DNA of 6,235 bases from Nitrospinota bacterium (GTDB lineage: Bacteria; JAUXIQ01): the NCBI GenBank assembly GCA_030620925.1, contig JAUXIQ010000128.1, positions 1-6,235 of the forward strand, read 5' to 3'. Made by a program: the position numbers and the translations under genes. The notes under the pieces were generated by a model. The model ran no database searches. It was not told the DNA's origin and was given only the letters and a program-made list of their open reading frames with translations. How positions within the stretch are numbered: position 1 is the first letter of the stretch; every line of letters begins with the position of its first letter. Positions 1 through 5,543 of the stretch are shown here, piece after piece.

Positions 1-338
1 ACTTCCTCGGCGATGGAAGGGAGCCCGTAGGGTTGTCCCTGCAGTTTGTCAAGCAGGCGGTTAAAGACCTTTTCCGTGCCCATCAGGAGCACGTCGGTAT
101 GATCCGCGCTGCCGTCAATGGTGCCTCTGTTGGTGGCCGCCTCACCGTCTGCGGCCAGCATTTCCTGCTTCAGGATATGGGCGGCGGCGGAACCCACCCC
201 TTCCAGCTTTATCACTCTGAAGGTGGCCTTCTTGCACATAAGTTCTATGCCCCGCGGATGGACACCCATGCGTTCCATCTCGGCGCAGGCTTCCTGTGCG
301 CTGTGAAAAAACTTCAGGGTGGGATTATGACCGGTCAT
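1..338 (-). CDS. folP: Dihydropteroate synthase, N-terminal part (cut by the left window edge)
   Basis: Only the first 112 codons are visible. By family, the enzyme joins 6-hydroxymethyl-7,8-dihydropterin diphosphate to p-aminobenzoate to give dihydropteroate in the cytosol. Translation of 338 down to 1 gives an N-terminal extension typical of the longer (about 400-residue) dihydropteroate synthases: a first segment with MCKKATFRVIKLEGV, then HILKQEMLAADGEAATNRG at about residues 60-78, DVLLMGTEKVF at about 87-97 and KLQGQPYGLPSIAEE near the cut. The ILKQEML, DVLLMGT and QPxGL signatures are what I recognise. The pterin-binding TIM barrel lies outside the window, so catalytic residues cannot be checked. 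The ATG at 338 is the first possible start, because an in-frame TAA lies two codons upstream. The ribosome site is weak. It begins 49 bases after folE and is probably co-transcribed with it. Confidence 0.88.
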   Translation of the reverse strand, partial: MTGHNPTLKFFHSAQEACAEMERMGVHPRGIELMCKKATFRVIKLEGVGSAAAHILKQEMLAADGEAATNRGTIDGSADHTDVLLMGTEKVFNRLLDKLQGQPYGLPSIAEE

Positions 339-387
339 GGTTTATCCGTCGGATACTTCATTCGGAAAGCTCTTAGTCGCAGGCGAT

Positions 388-969
388 TCAGGCTCCGGTG
401 GTTATGAGGCTGAGCGCCTCCGCCCTGGTGGATTGCTGCCGCAACACCCCCCTCACTGCCGATGTCACCGCTTTTGAACCCGGTTTCCTGATACCCCTTA
501 TGGTCATACAAGTATGCTCTGCCTCCACCACCACCAGAACACCTTGAGGTTTGAGCAGCCGCACAATGGTATCGGCTATCTCCGTGGTAAGCCTCTCTTG
601 CATCTGCGGCCGGCGGGCCAGGGAATCCACCACCCGGGCCAGCTTGCTCAAGCCGGTGATGCGATTGTCTTTGGGAATGTAGGCCACGTTGGCCTTGCCC
701 ATAAAGGGCAGCAGATGGTGCTCGCAAAGGGAAGCAAAAAAGATATCCTTCACGATGATCATCTCATCGTGCTCCTGGGTGTAAAAGAGTTTGAGCTCCT
801 CGTCGGGTTCCTGGTTGGTGCCGCCCATTATATCCGCATACATCTGGGCCACTCGCCTCGGTGTGTCTCTCAAACCTTCCCGATGGGGGTCTTCACCGAC
901 GGCTTCCAGTATCATGCCCACGGCGCGCTCGATCTTTTCCAGGTCTATCCGATCCTCAGGTCGCTCCAT
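388..969 (-). CDS. folE: GTP cyclohydrolase I (type IA)
   Basis: This 193-residue protein is predicted to convert GTP to 7,8-dihydroneopterin triphosphate, the entry step of tetrahydrofolate synthesis, as a cytosolic homodecamer. The N-terminal helix region carries the family pattern [20 protein letters not shown] (residues 22-41). The zinc site is complete: Cys82 and His85 in [10 protein letters not shown], and Cys154 in [10 protein letters not shown]. His84 and His152 match the catalytic histidines of the E. coli enzyme. The zinc-independent FolE2 family is therefore excluded. Length fits the short bacterial form (about 190 residues). The ATG at 969 lies inside the last codons of ftsH, giving a 14-base overlap in another frame. 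There is no well-spaced Shine-Dalgarno site (AAGG directly abuts the ATG), so translation probably depends on ribosomes finishing ftsH. It sits between ftsH and folP. Confidence 0.97.
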   Translation of the reverse strand: MERPEDRIDLEKIERAVGMILEAVGEDPHREGLRDTPRRVAQMYADIMGGTNQEPDEELKLFYTQEHDEMIIVKDIFFASLCEHHLLPFMGKANVAYIPKDNRITGLSKLARVVDSLARRPQMQERLTTEIADTIVRLLKPQGVLVVVEAEHTCMTIRGIRKPGSKAVTSAVRGVLRQQSTRAEALSLITTGA

Positions 970-2794
970 CCTTAACGATCTCGTCTATCTCCCCTGCGTC
1001 CAGCACTTCCTTCTCCAGGAGTGCGTCGGCGAGGGCGTAAAGATTATCGATGTTCATCTGGAGCAAGCTTTTAGCCCGCTCGTAGCTATCAAACACCAGG
1101 TGTTTGACCTCCGTATCTATCTCTACGGCTGTCTCTTCGCTGTAATCCTGATGGCGGGCTATTTCCCGTCCCAGGAAAATAACTTCTTCCTTTTTACCGA
1201 AAGAGAGGGGGCCCATCTTTTCGCTCATACCCCACTCGCAGACCATTTTACGCGCCAGCTCGGTCGCACGCTCTATGTCGTTGCCGGCTCCGGTGGTGGT
1301 ATCCTTGAGAACCAGCTCCTCGGCCGCCCTGCCTCCCATAAGTACGGTCAGGTTATTCTGCAGAAATGTTCGATGGTAGTTATGTTTTTCGTCGATGGGA
1401 AGCTGCTGGGTTATACCCAGGGCGCGGCCCCGGGGTATGATGGAGACTTTGTGTATGGGGTCGGTCTCCGGCAGCAGTTTGGCCACCAGGGTGTGGCCCG
1501 CTTCATGGAAAGCTATATTTCTCTTCTCCTCATCGCTGATAACCAGGCTGCGCCGTTCAGCGCCCATGAGCACCTTATCCTTGGCATACTCGAATTCGCT
1601 CATTTCCACTGTTTTTTTGTCTCTCCTGGCTGCAAGGAGAACCGCCTCGTTGACCAGATTGGCCAGATCGGCGCCGGAAAAGCCGGGGGTGCCCCTGGCC
1701 AGTATGGAAAGGTCTACGTTGGGGGCCAGCGGAATACCTCTGGCGTGCACCTTGAGAATCCCCTCGCGGCCCTTTACGTCGGGCGAGGGCACCACCACCT
1801 GGCGGTCGAACCTGCCCGGCCTGAGCAGGGCGGGGTCCAGGACGTCGGGCCTGTTGGTGGCCGCTACCAGGATAACCCCCTCGTTGGCCTCGAAGCCGTC
1901 CATTTCCACCAGCAATTGATTGAGCGTTTGTTCCCGCTCATCGTGTCCCCCTCCCAGACCGGCTCCGCGCAGACGCCCCACTGCATCTATCTCATCTATG
2001 AATATTATACAGGGGGCGTGTTTCTTGCCCTGGTCGAAAAGGTCTCTGACCCTGGAGGCACCCACTCCCACGAACATCTCAACAAAATCGGAGCCGCTTA
2101 TGTTGAAGAAAGGCACGTCCGCCTCCCCGGCGATAGCCCTGGCCAACAGTGTCTTGCCGGTGCCGGGAGGCCCCATGAGGAGCACACCCTTGGGTATTTT
2201 ACCGCCAAGCTTCTGGAACTTTTGAGGCTCCGTCAGGAAATCTATTATCTCGCTGAGTTCTTCTTTGGCCTCTTCGATGCCCGCCACATCCTTGAAGGTA
2301 ACCTTTTTCTTGACGTCTGAGAGCATCCTGGCTTTGCTCTTGCCGAAAGAGAGCGCTTTGCTGCCTCCACTTTGCATCTGACGCATAAAGAATATCCAGA
2401 TGCCCAGGAAGAAGAGCAAGGGCAGCCAGGTGATGAACGTACTCATGTACCAGCTGGGCTTCTCCATCGGCTCGACCTTTATGCGCACGTCATACTGGCG
2501 GAGCATCTTTATGAGGTCAGGGTCTTCGGGGGCATACGTTTTGAACGCCAGTCTTCCGAAGTTATCATGATACTTACCGGAGATTCTCTCTCCTCTTATA
2601 TTTACCTCAGCTATTCTCCTGGCCTCGACATCTGCTATGAACTCTGTATAGTCAACCTCTTTTTCCTTGACCCCCGGCCGATTGAATATCTGGAACAGGG
2701 CCACCATTATGAGCCCCACCACCAACCATAGAGCCAGATTCTTGTAAATGGGATTCACTTCTCTATCCCCTTGTTTATCTCGTTTCTTAAACAT
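956..2794 (-). CDS. ftsH: ATP-dependent zinc metalloprotease FtsH
   Basis: FtsH is a hexameric inner-membrane AAA+ protease that extracts and degrades membrane and regulatory proteins. The 612 residues show the full architecture. A first membrane segment spans about 17-37 and an extracytoplasmic domain about 38-117 ([11 protein letters not shown], then [15 protein letters not shown]). A second membrane segment spans about 118-138, followed by the [15 protein letters not shown] linker. The AAA module has Walker A GPPGTGKT (208-215), pore loop FVGVGA (241-246), Walker B IIFIDEID (263-270) and a second region of homology with arginine fingers Arg325 and Arg328. The protease domain has HEAGH (430-434) with zinc ligands His430 and His434 and a third ligand, Asp506, in [11 protein letters not shown]. 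No key residue is missing. The C-terminus is short and ends near residue 612, without the long tail of some homologues. ATG 2794 has AGGA four bases upstream. A 121-base AT-rich gap separates it from tilS. Confidence 0.98.
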   Translation of the reverse strand: MFKKRDKQGDREVNPIYKNLALWLVVGLIMVALFQIFNRPGVKEKEVDYTEFIADVEARRIAEVNIRGERISGKYHDNFGRLAFKTYAPEDPDLIKMLRQYDVRIKVEPMEKPSWYMSTFITWLPLLFFLGIWIFFMRQMQSGGSKALSFGKSKARMLSDVKKKVTFKDVAGIEEAKEELSEIIDFLTEPQKFQKLGGKIPKGVLLMGPPGTGKTLLARAIAGEADVPFFNISGSDFVEMFVGVGASRVRDLFDQGKKHAPCIIFIDEIDAVGRLRGAGLGGGHDEREQTLNQLLVEMDGFEANEGVILVAATNRPDVLDPALLRPGRFDRQVVVPSPDVKGREGILKVHARGIPLAPNVDLSILARGTPGFSGADLANLVNEAVLLAARRDKKTVEMSEFEYAKDKVLMGAERRSLVISDEEKRNIAFHEAGHTLVAKLLPETDPIHKVSIIPRGRALGITQQLPIDEKHNYHRTFLQNNLTVLMGGRAAEELVLKDTTTGAGNDIERATELARKMVCEWGMSEKMGPLSFGKKEEVIFLGREIARHQDYSEETAVEIDTEVKHLVFDSYERAKSLLQMNIDNLYALADALLEKEVLDAGEIDEIVKDGAT

Positions 2795-2915
2795 ATTATC
2801 CTGTTTTGTTCGGGTTCCGCGCCTCCACCCTATCCACTAAATTTAATAATAACACTGCGAAAACATTTATTTTAAATATATTTTCCCGTTTACAATACGA
2901 TTCATTATATTCGAT
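2795..2915 (-). promoter_or_regulatory. AT-rich intergenic region with possible ftsH promoter
   Basis: This 121-base gap between tilS and ftsH is far richer in A and T than its surroundings, especially 2840-2915. Read on the minus strand it offers TTGTAA (2895-2890) as a -35-like box and TAAAAT (2874-2869) as a -10-like box. The 15-base spacer is shorter than ideal, so the exact boxes are uncertain. A start just downstream would give an untranslated leader of about 65-70 bases. I see no rho-independent terminator for tilS here, so ftsH could be transcribed both from this promoter and by read-through. Confidence 0.35.
2799..2802 (-). promoter_or_regulatory. Ribosome binding site of ftsH
   Basis: AGGA lies four bases before the ATG at 2794. 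The spacing is short but usable. It supports this ATG, which also leaves a normal short cytosolic N-terminus before the first membrane segment. Confidence 0.5.
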
Positions 2916-2918
2916 TCA
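2898..2918 (-). repeat. Imperfect 14-base direct repeat over the tilS stop
   Basis: On the minus strand TGAATCG occurs at 2918-2912 and again at 2904-2898, exactly 14 bases apart. Each copy is followed by a similar AT-rich tail (AATATAA versus TATTGTAA). The first copy contains the tilS stop codon TGA. It looks like an old short tandem duplication that has since diverged. Confidence 0.45.
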
Positions 2919-4316
2919 GTCGTTTTTTTCCACCCTCAACTGGAGAACCTGTCCGGTTTCAGGGTCGACTTTCACCCTTTCGGACACCCTGCCACCCACC
3001 ACCCACAATATTCCGTCTTTATCCGCCACAAGGGGCAGGTCGTCCCTTTTTGAAGCGGGAACGCGCAGTTCGATGAGGTAATCCTTAAGTTTTTTGCTCC
3101 CCGAAAGTCCCAGCGGCGAGAACCTGTCTCCAGCGCGCCTGTTCCTTATAACCGGGGCACCGCAAAGCTTTCCGTAATCCATAGAGGCGGCATCGCCCCG
3201 GCCTGATGACAGATCGAAAGGGGGACTGCTCATTATTTTAGCAATAAATCTGATCCCCCAGGCGGGCACCGCGGTAACTCCCGGGACGTTGAGCCTTACA
3301 TACTGTTCCCCCTTTTCCTTCTCAGCCCCCCTCCACAGGATCAGCCGGTCGAACTCCACCAGTGCTTCAAGGTCTCCCGCCAGGCGGAGGGATTTGCCCG
3401 ACCTGCGCGATTCGAGCAGTGATTCGATTGCGTATATCTTGACGCTGTCCATGCTGGTCGGCTCGGCGTCCATGCGCATCAATATATGTCTCAGGGCGCG
3501 CCTTCGGTACCCCGATGGAAGCCCCATGAGGGCCCCGATATCCACCTCCAGACGATCAGTAGAGCATTCCAGTGAGAGCTGAGGCATTAATTCCTCCACC
3601 CACCGCTCGACCGCCCGGTTCTCCTCCCTTATGATATCCCCCATCGTAGCAAGCCCCTGCACCAGCCTGGGGTTATAATCTCTCTCCAGGAGGGGAATGA
3701 GCTCGAGGCGTATCTTGTTTCTCAGGTAGTTTGTCTTCAAGTTGGATGGGTCGTTTACGTATTGGACCCCCCTCTCACTCAGATACTTTTCCACCTCTCC
3801 CCGCTGTATCTCTATAATGGGGCGCACGTATACGCCTTCTCGCACAGGCGGTATGCCGGAAAGCCCCGCCGCCCCCGAACCCCGCAGCATGTTCATCAAA
3901 ATGGTCTCCGCCTGGTCGTTGGCGTTGTGCCCCAGGGCTATTTTGTCGGCCCCCTGCTCCGCCGCCTTTTCCTTCAGGAAGGAATACCTCACCTCCCTGG
4001 CGGCTTGCTGAACGGACAATTTTTTGTTTTCACGCGCATATTCACTCACGTCGGCGCTGCCCGTAACGCATGGAACGCCCAGTCTCTCAGCCAGTGATAC
4101 GGCGAACTCCGCCTCCCTCTCAGCCTCCGCTCCCCGGAGCATGTGATTCAAATGGGCGGCGCACAGGCTGATGCCCAGCTCATCTCTAAGCTCCAGCAGT
4201 AAATGGAGGAGACAAACCGAATCGGCCCCTCCGGAAAGGGCCACCATGGCCTTCTCCCCGGTGGCGAACATTCGATGTCTCTTAATCGTTTCCCTGACTT
4301 TTCTTATCACCGACAT
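2916..4316 (-). CDS. tilS: tRNA(Ile)-lysidine synthetase TilS
   Basis: TilS uses ATP and lysine to turn C34 of the CAU-anticodon isoleucine tRNA into lysidine, switching its charging from methionine to isoleucine and its decoding to AUA. With the start chosen here the protein has 466 residues, close to the Bacillus enzyme. The N-terminal PP-loop ATP pyrophosphatase domain carries SGGADS (28-33), HLNHMLRG (from about 55) and the family signature HNANDQAET (130-138). NYLRNKIRLELIPLLE follows at about 196-211. The C-terminal TilS domain starts near 387, with RNRRAGDRFSPLGL and SKKLKDYLIELRVP. ATG 4316 is preferred because AGGGA lies five bases upstream and homologues begin just before the KVRETIKRHRM helix. 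ATG 4349 (upstream GGTGGAAAGC) and GTG 4358 are in-frame alternatives that add 11 or 14 residues. It lies 160 bases downstream of a tRNA-Met gene. Confidence 0.96.
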   Translation of the reverse strand: MSVIRKVRETIKRHRMFATGEKAMVALSGGADSVCLLHLLLELRDELGISLCAAHLNHMLRGAEAEREAEFAVSLAERLGVPCVTGSADVSEYARENKKLSVQQAAREVRYSFLKEKAAEQGADKIALGHNANDQAETILMNMLRGSGAAGLSGIPPVREGVYVRPIIEIQRGEVEKYLSERGVQYVNDPSNLKTNYLRNKIRLELIPLLERDYNPRLVQGLATMGDIIREENRAVERWVEELMPQLSLECSTDRLEVDIGALMGLPSGYRRRALRHILMRMDAEPTSMDSVKIYAIESLLESRRSGKSLRLAGDLEALVEFDRLILWRGAEKEKGEQYVRLNVPGVTAVPAWGIRFIAKIMSSPPFDLSSGRGDAASMDYGKLCGAPVIRNRRAGDRFSPLGLSGSKKLKDYLIELRVPASKRDDLPLVADKDGILWVVGGRVSERVKVDPETGQVLQLRVEKND

Positions 4317-4321
4317 GCAAA

Positions 4322-4326
4322 TCCCT
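4322..4326 (-). promoter_or_regulatory. Ribosome binding site deciding the tilS start
   Basis: AGGGA on the minus strand ends five bases before ATG 4316. It favours this start over the upstream in-frame ATG 4349 and GTG 4358, although a G-rich GGTGGAAAGC also precedes 4349, so the longer form cannot be excluded. Confidence 0.5.
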
Positions 4327-4447
4327 GCGGGCCGCGATGGAAAACTCATGCTTTCCACCCGAAACAGACGGGAAAAGAGGATACATAAGACGGGGAGGGA
4401 TAAACCGATAATACGTCAGCACTGTACATGAAACGCAGGGTCTGTTC

Positions 4448-4471
4448 CTTGTAATGTAACTTGTAATGTAA
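4448..4471. repeat. Perfect 12-base tandem repeat, two copies
   Basis: CTTGTAATGTAA occurs twice with no mismatch and no spacer (4448-4459 and 4460-4471, plus strand). It begins five bases beyond the encoded CCA of the tRNA, in the tilS leader. No coding or terminator role is visible. Replication slippage is the simplest origin. Confidence 0.9.
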
Positions 4472-4476
4472 GTTGA

Positions 4477-4553
4477 TGGTGGCGGTGGAGGGCTTCGAAC
4501 CCCCGACTCTGCGGATATGAGCCGCATGCTCTAACCACCTGAGCTACACCGCC
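4477..4553 (-). tRNA. tRNA-Met (anticodon CAU, elongator type), CCA encoded
   Basis: The minus strand folds into a complete cloverleaf. The acceptor GGCGGTG (4553-4547) pairs with CACCGCC (4487-4481). The D-stem is GCTC/GAGC, the anticodon stem TGCGG/CCGCA with loop CTCATAT, and the T-stem GGGGG/CCCTC with loop TTCGAAG. The discriminator is A at 4480 and an encoded CCA lies at 4479-4477. The anticodon CAU is at 4519-4517 on the plus strand. The body is 74 bases, 77 with CCA. The G1-C72 pair is intact and the anticodon stem lacks the three G-C pairs of initiators, so it is not initiator tRNA. The acceptor and T-arm closely match Bacillus elongator tRNA-Met as I recall it, rather than the CAU isoleucine tRNA that TilS modifies. 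That identity is inferred from resemblance. No terminator is seen before tilS. Confidence 0.95.
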
Positions 4554-4562
4554 ACGCCTCTA

Positions 4563-4592
4563 TAGATAAAGCCAGGCGGGGTATATTGTCAA
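4563..4592 (-). promoter_or_regulatory. Likely promoter of the tRNA-Met gene
   Basis: A perfect -35 box TTGACA lies at 4592-4587 on the minus strand. The best -10 candidate is TATCTA (4568-4563) after an 18-base spacer; it matches only the first three bases of TATAAT. Transcription would start a few bases downstream and leave a leader of under ten bases before the tRNA 5' end, as is usual for tRNA genes. Because no terminator follows the tRNA, this promoter may also feed tilS. Confidence 0.6.
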
Positions 4593-4596
4593 CCTT

Positions 4597-4616
4597 ATAA
4601 TCTCCGATAATCTCCG
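4597..4616. repeat. Perfect 10-base tandem repeat, two copies
   Basis: ATAATCTCCG is repeated exactly at 4597-4606 and 4607-4616 (plus strand), and two more bases (AT) extend the match. It lies directly upstream of the TTGACA box of the tRNA promoter. With a period near one helical turn, it could place two copies of a protein site on one DNA face, but slippage is the simpler reading. Confidence 0.85.
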
Positions 4617-4709
4617 ATCCGGGAGGGAAGCACTTTTTATCGCAGGTGAAAAGGCATGGACGGGGGAACCCGGCCGGAGAAAGACCATCCCCTACAAACA
4701 TACCCACGC

Positions 4710-4892
4710 TCAACGCTCCCCGCCGCTATCTTCCTTGGCCCCTTCCCGTTGCTCGTCGATCTTAATGCTCAAGTCTCTCGTATACTCCTTGCAGTAGAGT
4801 GACGGGGAATCCTGGAATCGATATTTCAGCTTGCAGTCCCCGCGCCAGGCGCAAAGGGAGCAGTAAGACACGCCTTCCTTCTCCTGCACCAT
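4710..4892 (-). CDS. Small four-cysteine protein, function unknown
   Basis: This 60-residue open frame has no function I can assign. Four cysteines lie in its first half: Cys11 and Cys14 (CSLC), Cys20 and Cys34, giving a CxxC-x5-C-x13-C pattern with CAWRGDC and LYCKEYTRDLSIK around it. That spacing suggests a zinc or iron-sulfur site, but this is inference. The last 16 residues are charged and look disordered. It is supported as a real gene by its ATG at 4892, three bases after the uridine kinase stop, with GGGGTGA just upstream spanning the end of the kinase gene. The pattern, with the C-x-W-R centre and the Y-T-R-D-L stretch, reads like small conserved proteins I associate with Desulfobacterota-type genomes, from memory and not verified. 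No signal peptide or membrane segment is seen. Confidence 0.72.
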   Translation of the reverse strand: MVQEKEGVSYCSLCAWRGDCKLKYRFQDSPSLYCKEYTRDLSIKIDEQREGAKEDSGGER

Positions 4893-4895
4893 GCT

Positions 4896-5543
4896 TCACC
4901 CCGTCTCCATCAGGCTGTCTTTATATCCCCGGACTATATTCATGATCGTGCCCCGGACTACCTCCACCACGGGTCCATCCAGACTATTTCCCGGCACTAT
5001 GAGATGCGCGTATGACCTGCCAGGCAGAACGTATTTGAGATACATGGGATGCACGGTCTTCTGATACTGCCCCAACACCGACTCGTAGCTCCTCCCCCGC
5101 TCTTCCACATCCCGCCTGAGCCGCCTTATGAGGCACTCCGTGTCGTCCCCTTCAATATATATTCTTAAATCCAGGAGGTCGCGCAGTTGAGGGGGGTGGA
5201 AGATGAGCAGCCCCTCCAGCAGCACCACTTTCCCCGGAATTATCTCCTTCCGCTGGTCGGTGCGCTGGTGATTGTGGAAATCGTAAACGGGCTGCCTGAC
5301 GGCGCGGCCGGCCCTCAGTTCCTCCAGGTGCTCCATAAGGAGAGGCAGATCGAACGCCTGCGGCTGGTCGAAATTCCTTACCTCCCTATCCTCCAGAGGT
5401 ATATCTCCCAGATCGCGATAGTAGTCATCCTGCTGCAGGAGAGTCACATCAGCCGGAGAGAAACCGCTGCAGAGTTTTTTGGCGAAGAGCGTCTTACCGC
5501 AACAGGACCTTCCTGCCACCCCGATGGTGTAAACGGGCCCCAT
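4896..5543 (-). CDS. udk: Uridine kinase family protein
   Basis: The 215-residue P-loop kinase most likely phosphorylates uridine or cytidine to UMP or CMP in pyrimidine salvage. The Walker A is GRSCCGKT (11-18) with Lys17 and Thr18. QQDDYYRDL (37-45) carries the acidic pair that corresponds to the catalytic Asp of uridine-cytidine kinases. VRNFDQPQAFD lies at about 55-65. YDFHNHQR (87-94) has Tyr87 and His92 spaced as in the human nucleoside site. LLEGLLIF (108-115) follows, then the lid RRLRRDVEERGRS. Length is normal for bacterial Udk. Start ATG 5543 has AGGAGG five bases upstream and immediately follows the TAG of the TPR gene; the small Cys gene follows 3 bases after its stop. The family also includes phosphoribulokinase-like and other sugar or nucleoside kinases, so the substrate is inferred. 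Confidence 0.9.
   Translation of the reverse strand: MGPVYTIGVAGRSCCGKTLFAKKLCSGFSPADVTLLQQDDYYRDLGDIPLEDREVRNFDQPQAFDLPLLMEHLEELRAGRAVRQPVYDFHNHQRTDQRKEIIPGKVVLLEGLLIFHPPQLRDLLDLRIYIEGDDTECLIRRLRRDVEERGRSYESVLGQYQKTVHPMYLKYVLPGRSYAHLIVPGNSLDGPVVEVVRGTIMNIVRGYKDSLMETG

Noticed and set aside
335-727. Minus-strand frame of 130 codons inside folE
   Set aside because: It is a shadow of folE in another frame; the folE frame carries all zinc and catalytic residues.
791-2320. Long open frame of about 509 codons on the plus strand
   Set aside because: It lies antisense to folE and ftsH, whose protein motifs are unmistakable. The translated product shows no recognisable domain, and long antisense frames arise from the codon bias of the real gene.
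2921-2930. A_AAA_AAC slippery heptamer two codons before the tilS stop
   Set aside because: A -1 shift would add only about five residues before a stop (TAA), and no stimulatory structure is evident, so programmed frameshifting is unlikely.
4282-4527. Minus-strand frame of 81 codons overlapping the tilS start and the tRNA
   Set aside because: It covers most of the tRNA-Met gene and the tilS N-terminus in another frame and has no recognisable features.
4477-4553. tRNA gene as a phage or island attachment site
   Set aside because: No integrase, no repeated tRNA 3' end and no foreign genes appear on either side within the window.
4660-4680. Possible terminator hairpin around CCGGCCGG after the small Cys gene
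   Set aside because: The palindrome is short and is not followed by a T-run on the minus strand, so a rho-independent terminator cannot be supported.
4531-4713. Minus-strand frame of 60 codons after the small Cys gene
   Set aside because: It starts with TTG, runs through the tRNA promoter and into the tRNA 5' end, and its product shows no recognisable pattern. The stretch 4554-4709 is better read as intergenic with the tRNA promoter.
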